This document shows positions 51,945-63,383 of a stretch of DNA of 64,000 nt, piece by piece. Position 1 is the first letter of the stretch, and every line of letters begins with the position of its first letter. The notes below the pieces were generated by a model. That model made no database searches. It was not told the origin of the DNA and saw nothing but the letters and a program-made list of their open reading frames with translations. The stretch comes from Xylaria sp. FL1777 (lineage: Eukaryota; Ascomycota; Sordariomycetes; Xylariales; Xylariaceae), in assembly GCA_022578965.1 (NCBI GenBank), contig MU400595.1, forward strand, positions 62,001 through 126,000, in the 5' to 3' direction. The position numbers were made by a program, and so were the translations under genes.

Positions 51945-54359
51945 ATGGCTAGTCAACATGCCCATTACCGGGAATCCTGGGTCGAGGGCCCTGTTATAAC
52001 GACTAACACCCAGGGAGAGGCCCTTGATAATCATGAACTACATCCTTCAAGCGAGGAGGATGAGGACACCAATACAATTTTAGTACCTGCCACTGCTACC
52101 CAGGGCGAGGTTCCAGGTAATCAAGAATCGCATCTACCAAGAGAAGAGGATGAGGACGTCAATACAATCTCGGTACCTCCCACTGATATACAGGATGAGA
52201 TTCCTGGTAATCAAGAATCACATCCCCTAAGCGAGGAGGATGAAGATGCCAATATAATCTCGGCGCTTTCTACTGACCAGCCGCTTTCCCTAAAAGAATC
52301 GCTTGGTTTTAGGGGAGCATTTGGTGTCATTGGAGGCTCTCTCTGGATCCTTGGGATCTTTGGCTTTCTCACCTTCCTCTGGTTTGGACATGGTTCTGCC
52401 CCCGAGGCAGCTGACGCAACCTCTCTATGGCGTTTCATCGCTTTACACAACTACTTCCCCCAGACCGTCACTATTTGCTCCGTCGCACTGCGCTTCGCCG
52501 TGAGTGCCCAGGCCGCCATCTGCACTTCAATGATTGCGGCACTTATGCTAGAGAAACACGGCGCACAAAAGCGCCATGTGGCCTGGTTTTCTATAATGCG
52601 CAGTCTCAATGATGGGCCCCTCATGCTAGGAGGCCTGCTGTTGTCCAAGAGACGTTGTGGCACATTTCTGAAGATCGAGACGTGGCTGACGTTCCTTCTC
52701 ATCGTCGTGACACTAGCGCTTCAATTCTCGTCGACTCTTCTCCTTTCGGACCTAGATCGCTTCGTTGTCGTTGGCGATCTAAATAGTACTGAGTTTGGGG
52801 ATCTCGCGACTTATAAAAATGGCCACATTCTAACTGGAGAAAACTTCAATAGTAAGCCCCCAGTGTACGCAGTCTTCGGCGAGGTTCAAGAGAGTTTCGA
52901 CGCAACTCCGAACAGCAATGGAGTAAGCGATACTGGTCTTATTCAGAGGTCTTTACTACCTATCCCTGGAGTTGATGCACGGGTCTCGGTCAGGGAGATC
53001 GAAGGTAATACGATGGTTATGAGCTCTCAGTCCTCGTGTATCCGGCCTCGAATCAAAGATCCCAAATACTATACCGATTCTTACAATAATCAACAGGCAT
53101 ATACCTATGGATATATTGTAGGCACTCTTGATTATGATGAAACCTTCGAAAACGCTGGAGTGACTCCAAACAGTCTGTGTACCGCCACAGGCTGTGAACC
53201 TGTGGGCTTCGCCTGCGTCATCCCTAGTAGTACCGAGAATGATACTGAGTGGCGCACAGTCACTTGTATTTTCGATGGCGTTGTGGGGGGGGATGGCCCG
53301 GCAAGCCTTGATCCTATTTGGGATCCAGCAGAGGGGCTATGGTCGCGGAACACCACCATAGCACTGGCTATAACGACAAATATAGGGTATCAGTACTGGT
53401 ACCACGTGCCTAGTAACATTACCTTGCCTCCTGGAAAACCATATCAGGAGTGGCAGAGTTATGATACGGGGTCAGGACATTTCAATATCACGCTCTGCTC
53501 ATTTGGATTTAGTCTTGGCCGTTTCCATACGTCAATGATTGCTCATGGACCTTTACACGAGCCGCAAACCCAGTGGGACCGTACTTCCAATTTTCATAAT
53601 ACTACAGATGTTCAGAACTTTATGGGTGTCAACATACCACAGGGAAGCCACTCGGATAGGAACATTCTGGACCTCAAAATTCTCGGCGCGGCTAATGATC
53701 CGCCCGAGGCCTCCCAAATAGTGAAAGGAGATATACTTGGAAACCTCTCAATTGGTCAGCTGGTGCCAGCTTGGAGGGAGACGATGATTTACCTGCAGTT
53801 GGCTCCTGGTTTCGACGCGAACTCGAGTATACAGCTCTGCATCTCGTGCAGTGGAACAGGCTATGAGGTGAACCCTGAAACCAGTTTAGTTTTCGGCGAC
53901 ACAGTTGCTGAGACCGGGCGAGCTGCCAATGCCCTCTTAACGCTCATGACGACTCTTTTCGCCTCAGTTTACTACACGTATCTTGATACACTGGACATAC
54001 CCCACAATGCCAGCCTGGTTGCTACTACAGTGGTTGAAACGCCAAAACAGTGCTCGACAAATGGCTGTCTAGGATATGTCGCAGTCAGCACCCTGATTCT
54101 CTTACATGTGATTTGCGTGGTAACCATCGTGATCTTGTACGTTGCGCAGGCGCGGTTCTCCCGCTATGGTAACGTATGGCATACGATTGCCCAGCTTGGA
54201 GGGGATGGTCTTAGCGACGTGCTAAAGGAAGCTGATGATGCTAATGACGCGTTGGTAGAGCGTGGTTTGAAAACGAGGGATGAGAACCAAACTCTCAAGG
54301 TTGGTAGGCAAAGTGCAACTGGTCGTGTTCAGGTTATTAGTTCGGAAAAGTGTGGGTGA
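51945..54359 (+). CDS. Multi-spanning membrane protein with large ectodomain, family not recognised (paralog A)
   Basis: A single uninterrupted exon of 804 residues starts at ATG 51945. The N-terminus is acidic and contains three 30-31-residue repeats (about residues 21-111). Membrane segments are seen at about 125-147, 174-201 and 246-267, followed by a long region (about 270-705) rich in N-x-S/T sequons with scattered Cys, then a last membrane segment at about 711-734 and a polar tail of about 70 residues. Motifs shared with the paralog at 58764-61163 include SAQAAICTSMIAALMLEKHG, LQFSSTLLLSD, GVSDTG, a C-x2-C near the end of the ectodomain, and ARFSRYGNVWHTIAQL after the last membrane segment. 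I do not recognise a named family or a catalytic site. It lies 646 bp upstream of the HET gene on the same strand. A surface or organelle-membrane role is inferred from topology only. Confidence 0.88.
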   Translation: MASQHAHYRESWVEGPVITTNTQGEALDNHELHPSSEEDEDTNTILVPATATQGEVPGNQESHLPREEDEDVNTISVPPTDIQDEIPGNQESHPLSEEDEDANIISALSTDQPLSLKESLGFRGAFGVIGGSLWILGIFGFLTFLWFGHGSAPEAADATSLWRFIALHNYFPQTVTICSVALRFAVSAQAAICTSMIAALMLEKHGAQKRHVAWFSIMRSLNDGPLMLGGLLLSKRRCGTFLKIETWLTFLLIVVTLALQFSSTLLLSDLDRFVVVGDLNSTEFGDLATYKNGHILTGENFNSKPPVYAVFGEVQESFDATPNSNGVSDTGLIQRSLLPIPGVDARVSVREIEGNTMVMSSQSSCIRPRIKDPKYYTDSYNNQQAYTYGYIVGTLDYDETFENAGVTPNSLCTATGCEPVGFACVIPSSTENDTEWRTVTCIFDGVVGGDGPASLDPIWDPAEGLWSRNTTIALAITTNIGYQYWYHVPSNITLPPGKPYQEWQSYDTGSGHFNITLCSFGFSLGRFHTSMIAHGPLHEPQTQWDRTSNFHNTTDVQNFMGVNIPQGSHSDRNILDLKILGAANDPPEASQIVKGDILGNLSIGQLVPAWRETMIYLQLAPGFDANSSIQLCISCSGTGYEVNPETSLVFGDTVAETGRAANALLTLMTTLFASVYYTYLDTLDIPHNASLVATTVVETPKQCSTNGCLGYVAVSTLILLHVICVVTIVILYVAQARFSRYGNVWHTIAQLGGDGLSDVLKEADDANDALVERGLKTRDENQTLKVGRQSATGRVQVISSEKCG
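52005..52277 (+). repeat. Three in-frame 90-93 bp tandem repeats
   Basis: Each unit encodes a variation of TQGEVPGNQESH...EEDEDVNTI followed by a Ser/Pro/Thr-containing linker. The unit length is a multiple of three, so copy-number changes would keep the frame. The repeats lie in the predicted cytosolic N-terminus of membrane protein A and have no counterpart in paralog B. Confidence 0.85.
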
Positions 54360-55005
54360 CATAGGAAAAAAAGAATAAGGTGGCGGGGTGTAGAGGTACC
54401 TACTTGCGACTTGAGTTAAGCACTTGATTCGATCTGTTCTTGTAAGAGTATAAGTTTTAAAGTGTTTTATAAATCGCTTACCCAAGTAGTTATGGCATGA
54501 ACATGACGACGGGAATGTAAGAAAGAATTGCTTTGTTGAAGGACTGAATTACTGTCATTGGATAAGCTCACATATATATCTAGTAGAATGCTTTAGCTCA
54601 ATCTAGACACTGTACTCTCGACTTCCCAATACCAGCCCCCTAGCTAGTGGGATACTCAAGCCAATAGCATTCATTGCCCTTGTATGCACATCTCCATTAG
54701 TATTCCGTAATCCTGCAATGCGGCTTTATCATATACATATATTTTTACTCATCCGACAGCCTTCTGGTAAGAAGCTGACAGTTACATACCCCGCTTTCTG
54801 TTCTCACCATACTTTGTCGAGGCAGCAGATCTCCAGGGACTCTTGCTACAGAGAGATCGCTATCGATATCAGGACTAATGCCATGGCCATCCTCTTCGCG
54901 TGTTAGATATATCTGACTATATTTCTATGAAGTCCTAGCCCAGAGTTTCCCTCAAGTAACGGGTTTGCATTAGCTGTGAGAAGGCCAGTCACTTCAGAAA
55001 GCAAC
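54360..55005. other. Intergenic / HET gene upstream region
   Basis: 646 bp between membrane protein A and the HET start codon. No coding frame of note. It presumably contains the 3' end of A and the HET promoter. Confidence 0.55.
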
Positions 55006-56895
55006 ATGAGGCTTCTCAAAGTTAGCTCGTTCGTCCTTCAAGAGTTTTTCGAGCCGGAAGTACCGAAGTATGCCATTCTTTCTCACACTTGGGAAGAAGG
55101 CGAGATTCTTTTCGACGACATTCGCAATATAGAACAAGCGAAAAATAAACGTGGATTTGAAAAAGTTGAAATGGCGTGCAAGCTTGCAAAATCGCAAGGC
55201 TACAGATACATCTGGATTGACACGTGTTGCATCGACAAATCAAGCAGCGCCGAGCTCACTGAAGCAATCAACTCCATGTACCGTTGGTATAAGGAGTCTG
55301 ACGTCTGTTACGCCTTTCTTAGCGATGCATATGAGAGCACGTTTTCTCAATTATCCCCCGAGGAATTACACAATAGCCGCTGGTTTACAAGAGGCTGGAC
55401 GTTACAAGAGTTATTGGCCCCAGATGATGTTCAATTCTACAGCTACGAATGGGAATTGATTGGGGAGAAAAAAGAAGACCCCCTTTGTTCTATAATCTCG
55501 GAGATAACGAAGATCGATCAGAGCATCTTGAGAGAGAGGGATATTCTCAACATCAGTATTGCGAGGCGAATGTATTGGGCGTCCGGGCGACAGACTACAA
55601 GAATCGAAGACCTTGCTTACTCCTTGTTGGGGATTTTCAACATCAATATGCCTCTAATATATGGTGAAGGCCACAAGGCATTTCGGAGGCTACAGGAGGA
55701 AATATTAAGAACGACAGATGATCAATCTATATTCGCTTGGTACAATTACAAGTTAGACGGATCTCCTGTTGACGTACTAGCTCATGCCCCTTCCGATTTC
55801 ACCGATTCTGGCTCTCTTTCTCCCTATACACCGTTCAGGGTCAACCGGAAGGCTACATCAATAACGAATCAAGGAATAGCCGTCGAGCTACCTATTCTGT
55901 CTATCCCAAGCCCACTACATACAGAGTATTCCCCTTTCGAAGAAATTGATGCTATCCTGGATTGTCAATTAGGCAGCGCTCCCGGAACCTTCCCGACCAT
56001 TAGGTTAAGATCAGTCGAAAGGGGAGGAGAATCCAATGCCAAAAGGCACTACTATCGCATTATGGGAGAGATGACAGAGATCAGGAATCATAACAACCTG
56101 GACCTGTTCACCGCAAATGTGATTGGGTTCGATCCTACACAGCTTGGTCTGGATGTCTATCAGAGTGCGAGAGGTATTAATCCCAGCGACTGCCGTTGCT
56201 CTATTCCGAAAGGGATTTCAAGCTGATATTGTGCAGATAAGCTCAATTGGGTTTGCAAGGTGGAGACAATAATTATCACTAGACGGGTTCCTCAGTCAAG
56301 AAGACAAGTTGATCTTGCACAGATCCCATGGTCACTCTCGCTTTTGGCTGGTGAATATCCTCCAGATAACACGCCGTTTTGGCTCGCTCTCTTCTCGTCA
56401 AGCGATTTCGCCGTGTACATTGAAGGTGCATATCCTAAATCAAGATGGGATGAGTCTCTGAGACAGATGCGAGTGTCCCCCCTGCCAAAGGCGGTTTTCG
56501 GGCAAGGGCGCGTGTGCCAGGTCGAAGGAGTATTTGATCTTGACATCAGATACGCCATTTCCAAAACCACAACCCACCAGAAAGCTACACTCATAGTCGG
56601 GCGCAAATCATTTGATAGACGAGATTCATATCTTAAACCCTGGTGTCATATCGAAGTTCCACCAATCAGAGCAAAGGAAGTTCCAGAATATATGGATAAA
56701 TATATCAAGATGGGTTCAGTCTTGTGCAATGAAAAGCTCTCCGAATCGTCTATGGCTCTATCTGTAGATGAAAACCTCGTGTTCAATGCTAAGGCCCGGG
56801 TGATGGAGGTGTCCGGGCGCTTCTACTACATGGTTAACGTATATGCGCTGCGTCGAGGCTATGACACTGTTTCTGAACTGCGGTTGTTAGACTAA
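55006..56895 (+). CDS. HET-domain protein (heterokaryon-incompatibility family)
   Basis: Two exons, 55006-56173 and 56237-56895, give 608 residues. The 63-bp intron has donor GTATTA and acceptor GTGCAG with a CTGAT branch motif; its length is a multiple of three and it contains the TGA that would otherwise end the frame. The start at 55006 gives MRLLKVSSFVLQEFF. HET-domain blocks are all present: YAILSHTWEEGEILFDDI, YRYIWIDTCCIDKSSSAELT, SMYRWYKESDVCYAFLSD, SRWFTRGWTLQELLAP and LAYSLLGIFNINMPLIYGEG. The C-terminal half (from about residue 260) is a divergent region with no recognised catalytic site. HET domains trigger regulated cell death when non-self fusion is sensed, usually with a partner gene. 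Flanking on both sides by paralogous membrane-protein genes makes those proteins candidate partners, but this is inference. Confidence 0.93.
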
Positions 56896-58763
56896 TGACA
56901 ATTCGGCCCGGAAATATTCATGCCCGTACACTATTGATCTTAGTTAATAATTCACCTAAATAGGCTTCAAAATTTTCGCTTTGACGTTGATGGGAGAGAG
57001 ATCTGTCTGCGCGAGTAGGATGAAAGAAAGGGGTAGTATGATGAGGCCCAACTGGCCACTCAGGGGTTAGTATCCCAGCCACACACAGGACTCTGCTTCA
57101 CGAAGCTGCTTTTTCTTCAGCCCTTTCGGCGTCGGATAGGTCATTAAATGTTTCTTCTAGGGTATTTCATTCAATGTAGTCGATAGTATTGAATCTAGGA
57201 GTAGTGATGTGCACAAGTGGCACAGGGATTGGCCTGTGCTGACGCACGAAGCGCATCACCATAGCCTTAGATTGCTTGATGTAAGATGACTAATAACTGC
57301 TGAAATGGGGCAAAATAACTTTAAGGAATAACTCTGCAGCTGAAATTCGCTTAGCAAAGCCTTCCGTATGAATCTATTGTTTTGGTATGCAAGGCATACG
57401 GTTCGAACGTGTTGCAGGGAATAGAGTCCCATTTTAAATCCCTTTCTGAATTTATCTTCACATCGTCGCAAGGATTATACTTGAGGATTTGTATAGAAAA
57501 TGATGGTGACAGGATGTAGGTAGGGTCAACTGGATTTTATAGTTATGACAAAGCGGCGCGAGGCTATTCCCAGGATTCTTAGCAATAGGAGTGAGTTAGT
57601 AGCCCCTATTCCAATGGGGGAAAAGGGGGTAACGCTTAGTCAGCCGCGCAAACTAACACAAAAGCGTGTTGCTCAGAACATCAAGTACTTTTGCCACGCT
57701 CTTTCTCTCCCGGAGTCCTACTGGTGTGCTGTCATACTAGTTCAATGGAGCCTTACCTAAAATTCCATCATTTCATTTTTTCACTGTGTGTAAATTTCGA
57801 AATAGCCGAAAGAAATACTAGATTAATAGCCCCAAATGCTTTTGACCACTTCATTTCCAACTTACGCAGCGGTCCCGAACTTCGATACTCTTATGGTTAT
57901 TTGTAACCTTTAACTCCTTGCCCCCATTTAAGATAAATCAGGTGAGGCTTTTAATAATAAAAGGACGTCACTATTACATTCACAGCCACTTGTTGACAGT
58001 TAACACCTACGTGCTAAACCATCTCCTATGAGATTGCAACAATTACAATGGGATTAATTGATTGGTAGATTAACGTGTATTTTGTAGCAGTAACAGCTAG
58101 GCACATTTTTAAAGGGTGCTTAATATATATCACTTCGGTCAACAGCTATTCTTATAGTGAGTGTGCTTTTCTATTGATCATTCGCATTCACCGTGGCACC
58201 TACTAAAAATAGGTGAGCATTTGGGGGCGGGGAAACAAGACGTCCCAATCAAATGCTGGAGACAATTGAAGGGATCGTTGACTTGCTACCTCTGTAACTT
58301 GTGTCACTCAAAGCTGAAAATCTTGGAGGCTCTCAACTCCCGACTCCGCTCGGTCAAATCGGTCAAACCGTATGAATGAATCATCGTAACCAGAGAGAGC
58401 TGCAACGCTACCACAGTCGTACTATGGATCTAAGGGGTCAACATCATCTACCGTAAATCGTTACCGTGTGTCGCACTTAGCTATCACAGTCCTTCGCTTC
58501 GCGTTTGGGGCAGTAGATGTTAAGGCCTCTCTGTATCAATCCGATATCCTTTGGAGGCAGCCCAGTAGACTGACATATAAAATCCATCTGCTTTTCTCAC
58601 TTGCTGTCGTTGAGTGAAGCTGGCTTTCGTTTTCCCCCTTTAATCTGATAATTCAACCATTTAGTGACTATACAATATTGGGCATACTGAGTTACATACT
58701 CCTACTTCACCTTTCTTACACGGGAGGCACACTACCGCCTGTAAACATCTCACTTCTTTACAT
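56896..58763. other. Intergenic between HET gene and paralog B
   Basis: No supported gene. AT-leaning sequence with only short frames. The upstream region of paralog B is at the right end. Confidence 0.5.
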
Positions 58764-61163
58764 ATGGCAGAATCCTCTTGTGCGGCTATTCCTAACGTCA
58801 TGACAAACCATCTTTATGGAAATGTTAACACGAACGTTAGCAACACACCCGATCTAGGAAACAGTAAGGGGAATCATACTTCGCATTTTGAAACTCCATC
58901 TGATTTAATGAACTTTGACCATGAACTACCTACGGTTGCCAGCGAACCATCCCATCACTCCACAGTACCCGAACCATCTGTATTTGAAAGAGAGGGAATC
59001 AGTCCTCCTACCCCGCTACAAGCTCATCACAATACCCCAGCTTGCCCCGAAAGTGTCCCGCAGGCGAAAGCTCAAAGCAACTCGGAGGAGGCCCAAGTCC
59101 CTGGCCTTAAAATACCACTTCGGCAGTCCCTCGGCATTTTAAGCTGCGTAACTGTTTTCGGCGGCTCAATCCTTACCTTACTCGCTGTTGGGTTCCTGCT
59201 CTTCCTCTGGGCTGGTGAGGGGCCTGTCGAGGGTGGCATTGAAGCACCACCGGCGTAGCGAAGTATCATGCTCCATGAGTGGGCTATACAATCAGTTACA
59301 TTGACTTCTCTCCTTATTCGCGGCATCTCAGCCGCCCAAGCCGGTCTCTGTACATCTATGGTAGCAGCCTTATTGCTGGAAAGGCGTGGCGTCCCGGTCT
59401 CCAAGATCGTACAACTCTCTGTTACTAGAAGTGTCAAGGCAGGCCCCGTGGAGTTCTTATATATGCTTACATCGCGAAGAGCCCGACAAATAGCTCTAAA
59501 ACCAGAGGTACTGCTACTTTATATGATTGCGTTTACGGCTCTCGGAATTCAGTTTTCTTCGACTATATTAATTTCCGACTTTGGCACAACGCGCGTAGTG
59601 CAGAATCTAAATCGGACAATTATGAACGTTGCGTTTTCGCCCAAGGTCAGCGAGAACATAGGGTTTTGGGGCGCCTTTGGTGACATAAATAGTGCGACTG
59701 TGTTGTTTGGCGAACTCGATTCACAGGCTGATGCGGCCCCAAATCAACTCGGTGTATCAGACACTGGCATTATGCGACGAGCATTCCTCCCGTTCCAGAA
59801 AGAGGATCGTATAGGTCTTCAGTATTTCTCTGGAGCAACATTTGCTTTGACAACGAGGGTAACATGTATCAGACCGTCTATGTTAGCAAGACTGAGGTAC
59901 AGTCGTGGGGAGTTCCTCTATTTAGAGGGAACGATCAACTTCAACCAATCTTTAGAGGATGCCGGACAGAGTCCAACCCAGAGGTGCTACATAAACTGGG
60001 ATAATACTATTTACTGCTTACCTACCACCTTTAACTGTACTGTCCCAGCATTCAGCGACCCCCTATTATATCCGATGTGGCCGACAGCACTTTGTCACTT
60101 AATACTCAACCCGGATTTTACCTCAAACTCTTTGCCTGATAACTGGGAAGGGCATACTAGTCCCTTTGATTTCCCTTCCGGATCCTGGGCGCACTTAGTC
60201 TTTGCATCAAATATTCCAGTCTCGTACTTCGACCAGCTTGAGCGATCTGGATCATTCACACTGGGTGAGCCCATACCATATGGTGAATGGGTCTCTCACG
60301 AAGTAGAGCCAGGAAAGTTTTTGAACACCACGCTGTGTTTTACAGCATTGAACGGGACGGTAGCTTCGCTCACTATGACCGGCCACGTTAATCAATCAGA
60401 GCCAAACGTTGAATGGAACATTACAACGGGCACATTCGAGGCGGAATTTTTACAAGGTTTATTTGGTGCTGAACGCATGCACAAAACTCCAGCTCAGAGA
60501 GGCCTTTTCTCCATCATGGGCGACATGCAGAACCCTGTCGCCCCTTCTGCCTTCAATATTAACACTACCTTAGCACAAGATGCTATTCGTGCCAGTTCAC
60601 TGGCTTTTAGCCATGGACCGGCTACAGCGTTCTGGCAGGATACCGGCGACGGTGGAAGCGTCACTATGTGTCGTCGCTGCAACATCTCCGGATACGGTGT
60701 ATCCGACGATATTGCTGCAATCTTCCTACGCATAATTAACACCACGGGTCGGTCCACCATCGCCCTGGACACATATCTAGCCATGCTGTCACGCTCGTGG
60801 TACTACTACCTACTGCCTAAATTTGATGTTCCGAGTTATGTTGACTTAGTGTCTGTGGTCGAAGTTCTGCTACCGATTCGCTGGCGCGGTCTCACGGCGG
60901 TACTTGTGCTGGTGGGTGTTAATACGGTTCTCATGTGGATTATTGCGGCGCTATACATTCGGCGCACGCGGTTCTCCCTTGCCGGCAATTATTGGCATGC
61001 CGTCGCCCAACTCGTCTCCACTGACACGATTTCACTGCTGGAGAAGAGTAGTGAGATGCAGGACGACGATGTCATGGAGCAGCTCGATCTTGAGAGCGAG
61101 GATTTTCTGGTGAAAATTGACCACTCGATACGGGATGGTCGTGTCACTGTGGTCAAAGTGTAG
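58764..61163 (+). pseudogene. Paralog B of the membrane/ectodomain family, interrupted by one in-frame TAG
   Basis: One frame runs from ATG 58764 to the stop at 61161-61163 (800 codons, against 804 residues in paralog A), broken only by TAG at 59256-59258 (codon 165). The codon aligns with Trp162 of A: A reads SLWRFIALHNYF, B reads PA-stop-RSIMLHEWAI. The family signature resumes after it (SAAQAGLCTSMVAALLLERRG, LGIQFSSTILISD, GVSDTG, MCRRCNISGYGV, ARF/TRFSLAGNYWHAVAQL). A 44-bp GT-AG segment covering the stop exists but would shift the frame, so splicing does not rescue it. As it stands the product would be a 164-residue fragment with one membrane segment. Similarity to A is moderate, so the duplication is old while the break looks recent. 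A sequencing error or strain polymorphism is possible. Confidence 0.82.
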
Positions 61164-61835
61164 CAGCGAAATAGCAAGTGCTTACTCGAAGCTTTACTAA
61201 TAGGACGGGTTTCGGGGGTATGGCTACGCACTGTATGTACGCTCTACCTACCACGCGCAGAGAAGGCAACAACCTGTACGAGAGGACTGAATGAAGTATA
61301 TATGAACGGATAGAACGGCTATAACTGACTTTGGATGGCGTGAACCAGGACATGACGTAATATAAACCATCTGCCAATAGACATTGCTTTCGCTAATAAA
61401 TATTTGTGATGCCGAGGAGCTGAATAACAATGAAGTTGGGTTAAGTTTATAATTGCTATCATATGAACGGCATAACCAAAGGATGATTCGGTGGGCCCAG
61501 GGAGCTTAGGATAGAAAGTGTGTATGTAGATGAAGCAGAGACAAGGTTGTATAGATTACGATGAGTAGGGTATTCTGGAGGAGACAGAACAGTTGGTACT
61601 ATTGCAATGCTTGCGTTTGTCCTAGATACCTACTTCAACTTCTCTTAAATAGGGACTAGGTCAGCCACTATCAGTTGTAAAAGCCCTTATACAGAGTATT
61701 TAGTATTACTTTTATCGCGGTATTTCTTTACAAGCTAACATTCATTCTAAACTATGTATAATTATAGATGTTTAATTAGATTAATCTTGACTGTTTTACA
61801 TTTATCTCGGTAATATTGGAGCTAGGAAAGAAGTG
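61164..61835. other. Convergent intergenic region
   Basis: 672 bp between the 3' ends of paralog B (+) and the MFS gene (-). No coding signal. It must hold both polyadenylation regions. Confidence 0.6.
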
Positions 61836-63383
61836 CTACTCATCGTGAACACTTCTATCCCTTTCTGTCCTAATAAACAAACTCGCTCCGAACTCAAAGG
61901 CCATAAGACCTGCCATGACAACAAAGGGTAGACCTAACCACTTCCACCCCAGATTCAGGCCAGCCACTAACAGGGAGTTGAAAATAGGCCCCGTCCCGCT
62001 TTGTACAATGATGCTAAGCATGAGTGCCGCGCTATAGATGGCACTCACCTCATCTGATCGTACAGCACCGCCCATCAAACTCATGAGCAATCCGTTGCTA
62101 CAATTTCCAAGTGATACTAGTAAAAGCCCCACTACCTCTATCGAAAGCACCGGGGCCAAGGCAATGACAAGTAGACCAAAAGTCATCGCTCCAATAGACA
62201 CTACAGCGTAAAGACGATCACGCGCCCAGGCGGACCAACCCCGGGGTTCAGCGATAACACGGGTGATGAAGGGCAGAAGCACCAAGGCAAACAGGCCTTG
62301 TGCGCCCTGAAATAGTGATAGAAGCACGTTGCCTCGGCTATAAGGGAGATCGAACTTGTCATTGGAATACTGCAAGCCGATGGAATTAAAGAGCTCACGA
62401 GCCGCTGTTTGGGGGGCGAAGATGCAAATCAGCAACAACGCTTGTGGGTTCGATGTCAGCATACTACGGAGGGGAGCGAGAAGACTTCCATGGAACTTCG
62501 CCGACTCTACTGATTCTTCAGCTGCGGAGTCCCCATCCTGCGCCACCGGTGACCTGGAGGCCGTGTCGCTTTGGCGCAGGTGCAGAGTCTCGGGAATGAA
62601 GCTCGTGATAACGAATGCACCAAAGAAAACGGATGCAACAGCAAGCAAGAGGACGGTCCAAACATGACCATTCTCCATTAAGGCGGCACTAATGGCGGGT
62701 CCGAAGAAACCAGAGCCAACGTTCGCCGCGTGAAGGCACAAGAAGATCTGCGCGCGCTCGGAGAGCTCCGTGGCGTCCGTGATCATCACATGGGCGACAC
62801 TAGACAGAACCGGGTCGCCGCCGCCGATGAAGAGAAAAGCCCCGGATAGCCAGATCCAGCGGACCGGCACAAACCGGAAATAGCCAACCGCGAGCACCCA
62901 GGCAAAGGCGAATGCCGTGCCGGCACCACTGAGAATGAGCACAGGCTTACGACCGATGCGTTCCGCGAGCAGACTGTAGGGGACGGTGCACAACACCCCG
63001 GCAAAGACGGGCACGAGTTGCTGGACCCCGCGCACCAGGGCAAGCTCCTTCTGCACGGCGTAAGCCTTGCATCTATTATCGGGGTCCAGTAGCTGGCGGA
63101 GAGCGACTATCCCCGAAGGAGTGGCGTAATAGTTCTCACAGATGATATCTTCCAAGACTTGAATCATCGCAGCCGGATACAGACTATCCCCCAGCATCAT
63201 GAAGAAGACGTAGATATACAGCAGCAAGACGACGCGCCATTTTCGGCGGCGGTGAGCGACATGGAGGGTCTCTGGTGAAACTGACTGATCTGGAACATCT
63301 CTGATATTGTTATCACGGGATTCCCGGAGAAGAGGTGTTGACTCGGACGCATTGCCGGTATCATGCTCCCCTACGTTTGTCAT
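61836..63383 (-). CDS. Major facilitator superfamily transporter
   Basis: Single exon, 515 residues, ATG at 63383. A cytosolic N-terminus of about 48 residues contains ESTPLLRES, a dileucine-type signal often found in fungal vacuolar or endosomal proteins. About twelve membrane segments follow, in two groups split by a polar loop (about residues 275-310). The motif-A region between segments 2 and 3 reads SLLAERIGRKPVLILSG. The length is typical for MFS. An unusual feature is a Cys-containing loop after segment 1 (ENYYATPSGIV...DPDNRCKAYAV), as seen in a subgroup of fungal MFS proteins next to metabolite or drug genes. The substrate cannot be told. It appears intact. Confidence 0.94.
   Translation of the reverse strand: MTNVGEHDTGNASESTPLLRESRDNNIRDVPDQSVSPETLHVAHRRRKWRVVLLLYIYVFFMMLGDSLYPAAMIQVLEDIICENYYATPSGIVALRQLLDPDNRCKAYAVQKELALVRGVQQLVPVFAGVLCTVPYSLLAERIGRKPVLILSGAGTAFAFAWVLAVGYFRFVPVRWIWLSGAFLFIGGGDPVLSSVAHVMITDATELSERAQIFLCLHAANVGSGFFGPAISAALMENGHVWTVLLLAVASVFFGAFVITSFIPETLHLRQSDTASRSPVAQDGDSAAEESVESAKFHGSLLAPLRSMLTSNPQALLLICIFAPQTAARELFNSIGLQYSNDKFDLPYSRGNVLLSLFQGAQGLFALVLLPFITRVIAEPRGWSAWARDRLYAVVSIGAMTFGLLVIALAPVLSIEVVGLLLVSLGNCSNGLLMSLMGGAVRSDEVSAIYSAALMLSIIVQSGTGPIFNSLLVAGLNLGWKWLGLPFVVMAGLMAFEFGASLFIRTERDRSVHDE

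Noticed and set aside
59213..59258. Possible 44-bp GT-AG intron (GTGAGG...GCGTAG) covering the TAG in paralog B
   Set aside because: Removing it shifts the frame and deletes residues that align with paralog A, so it does not explain the stop.
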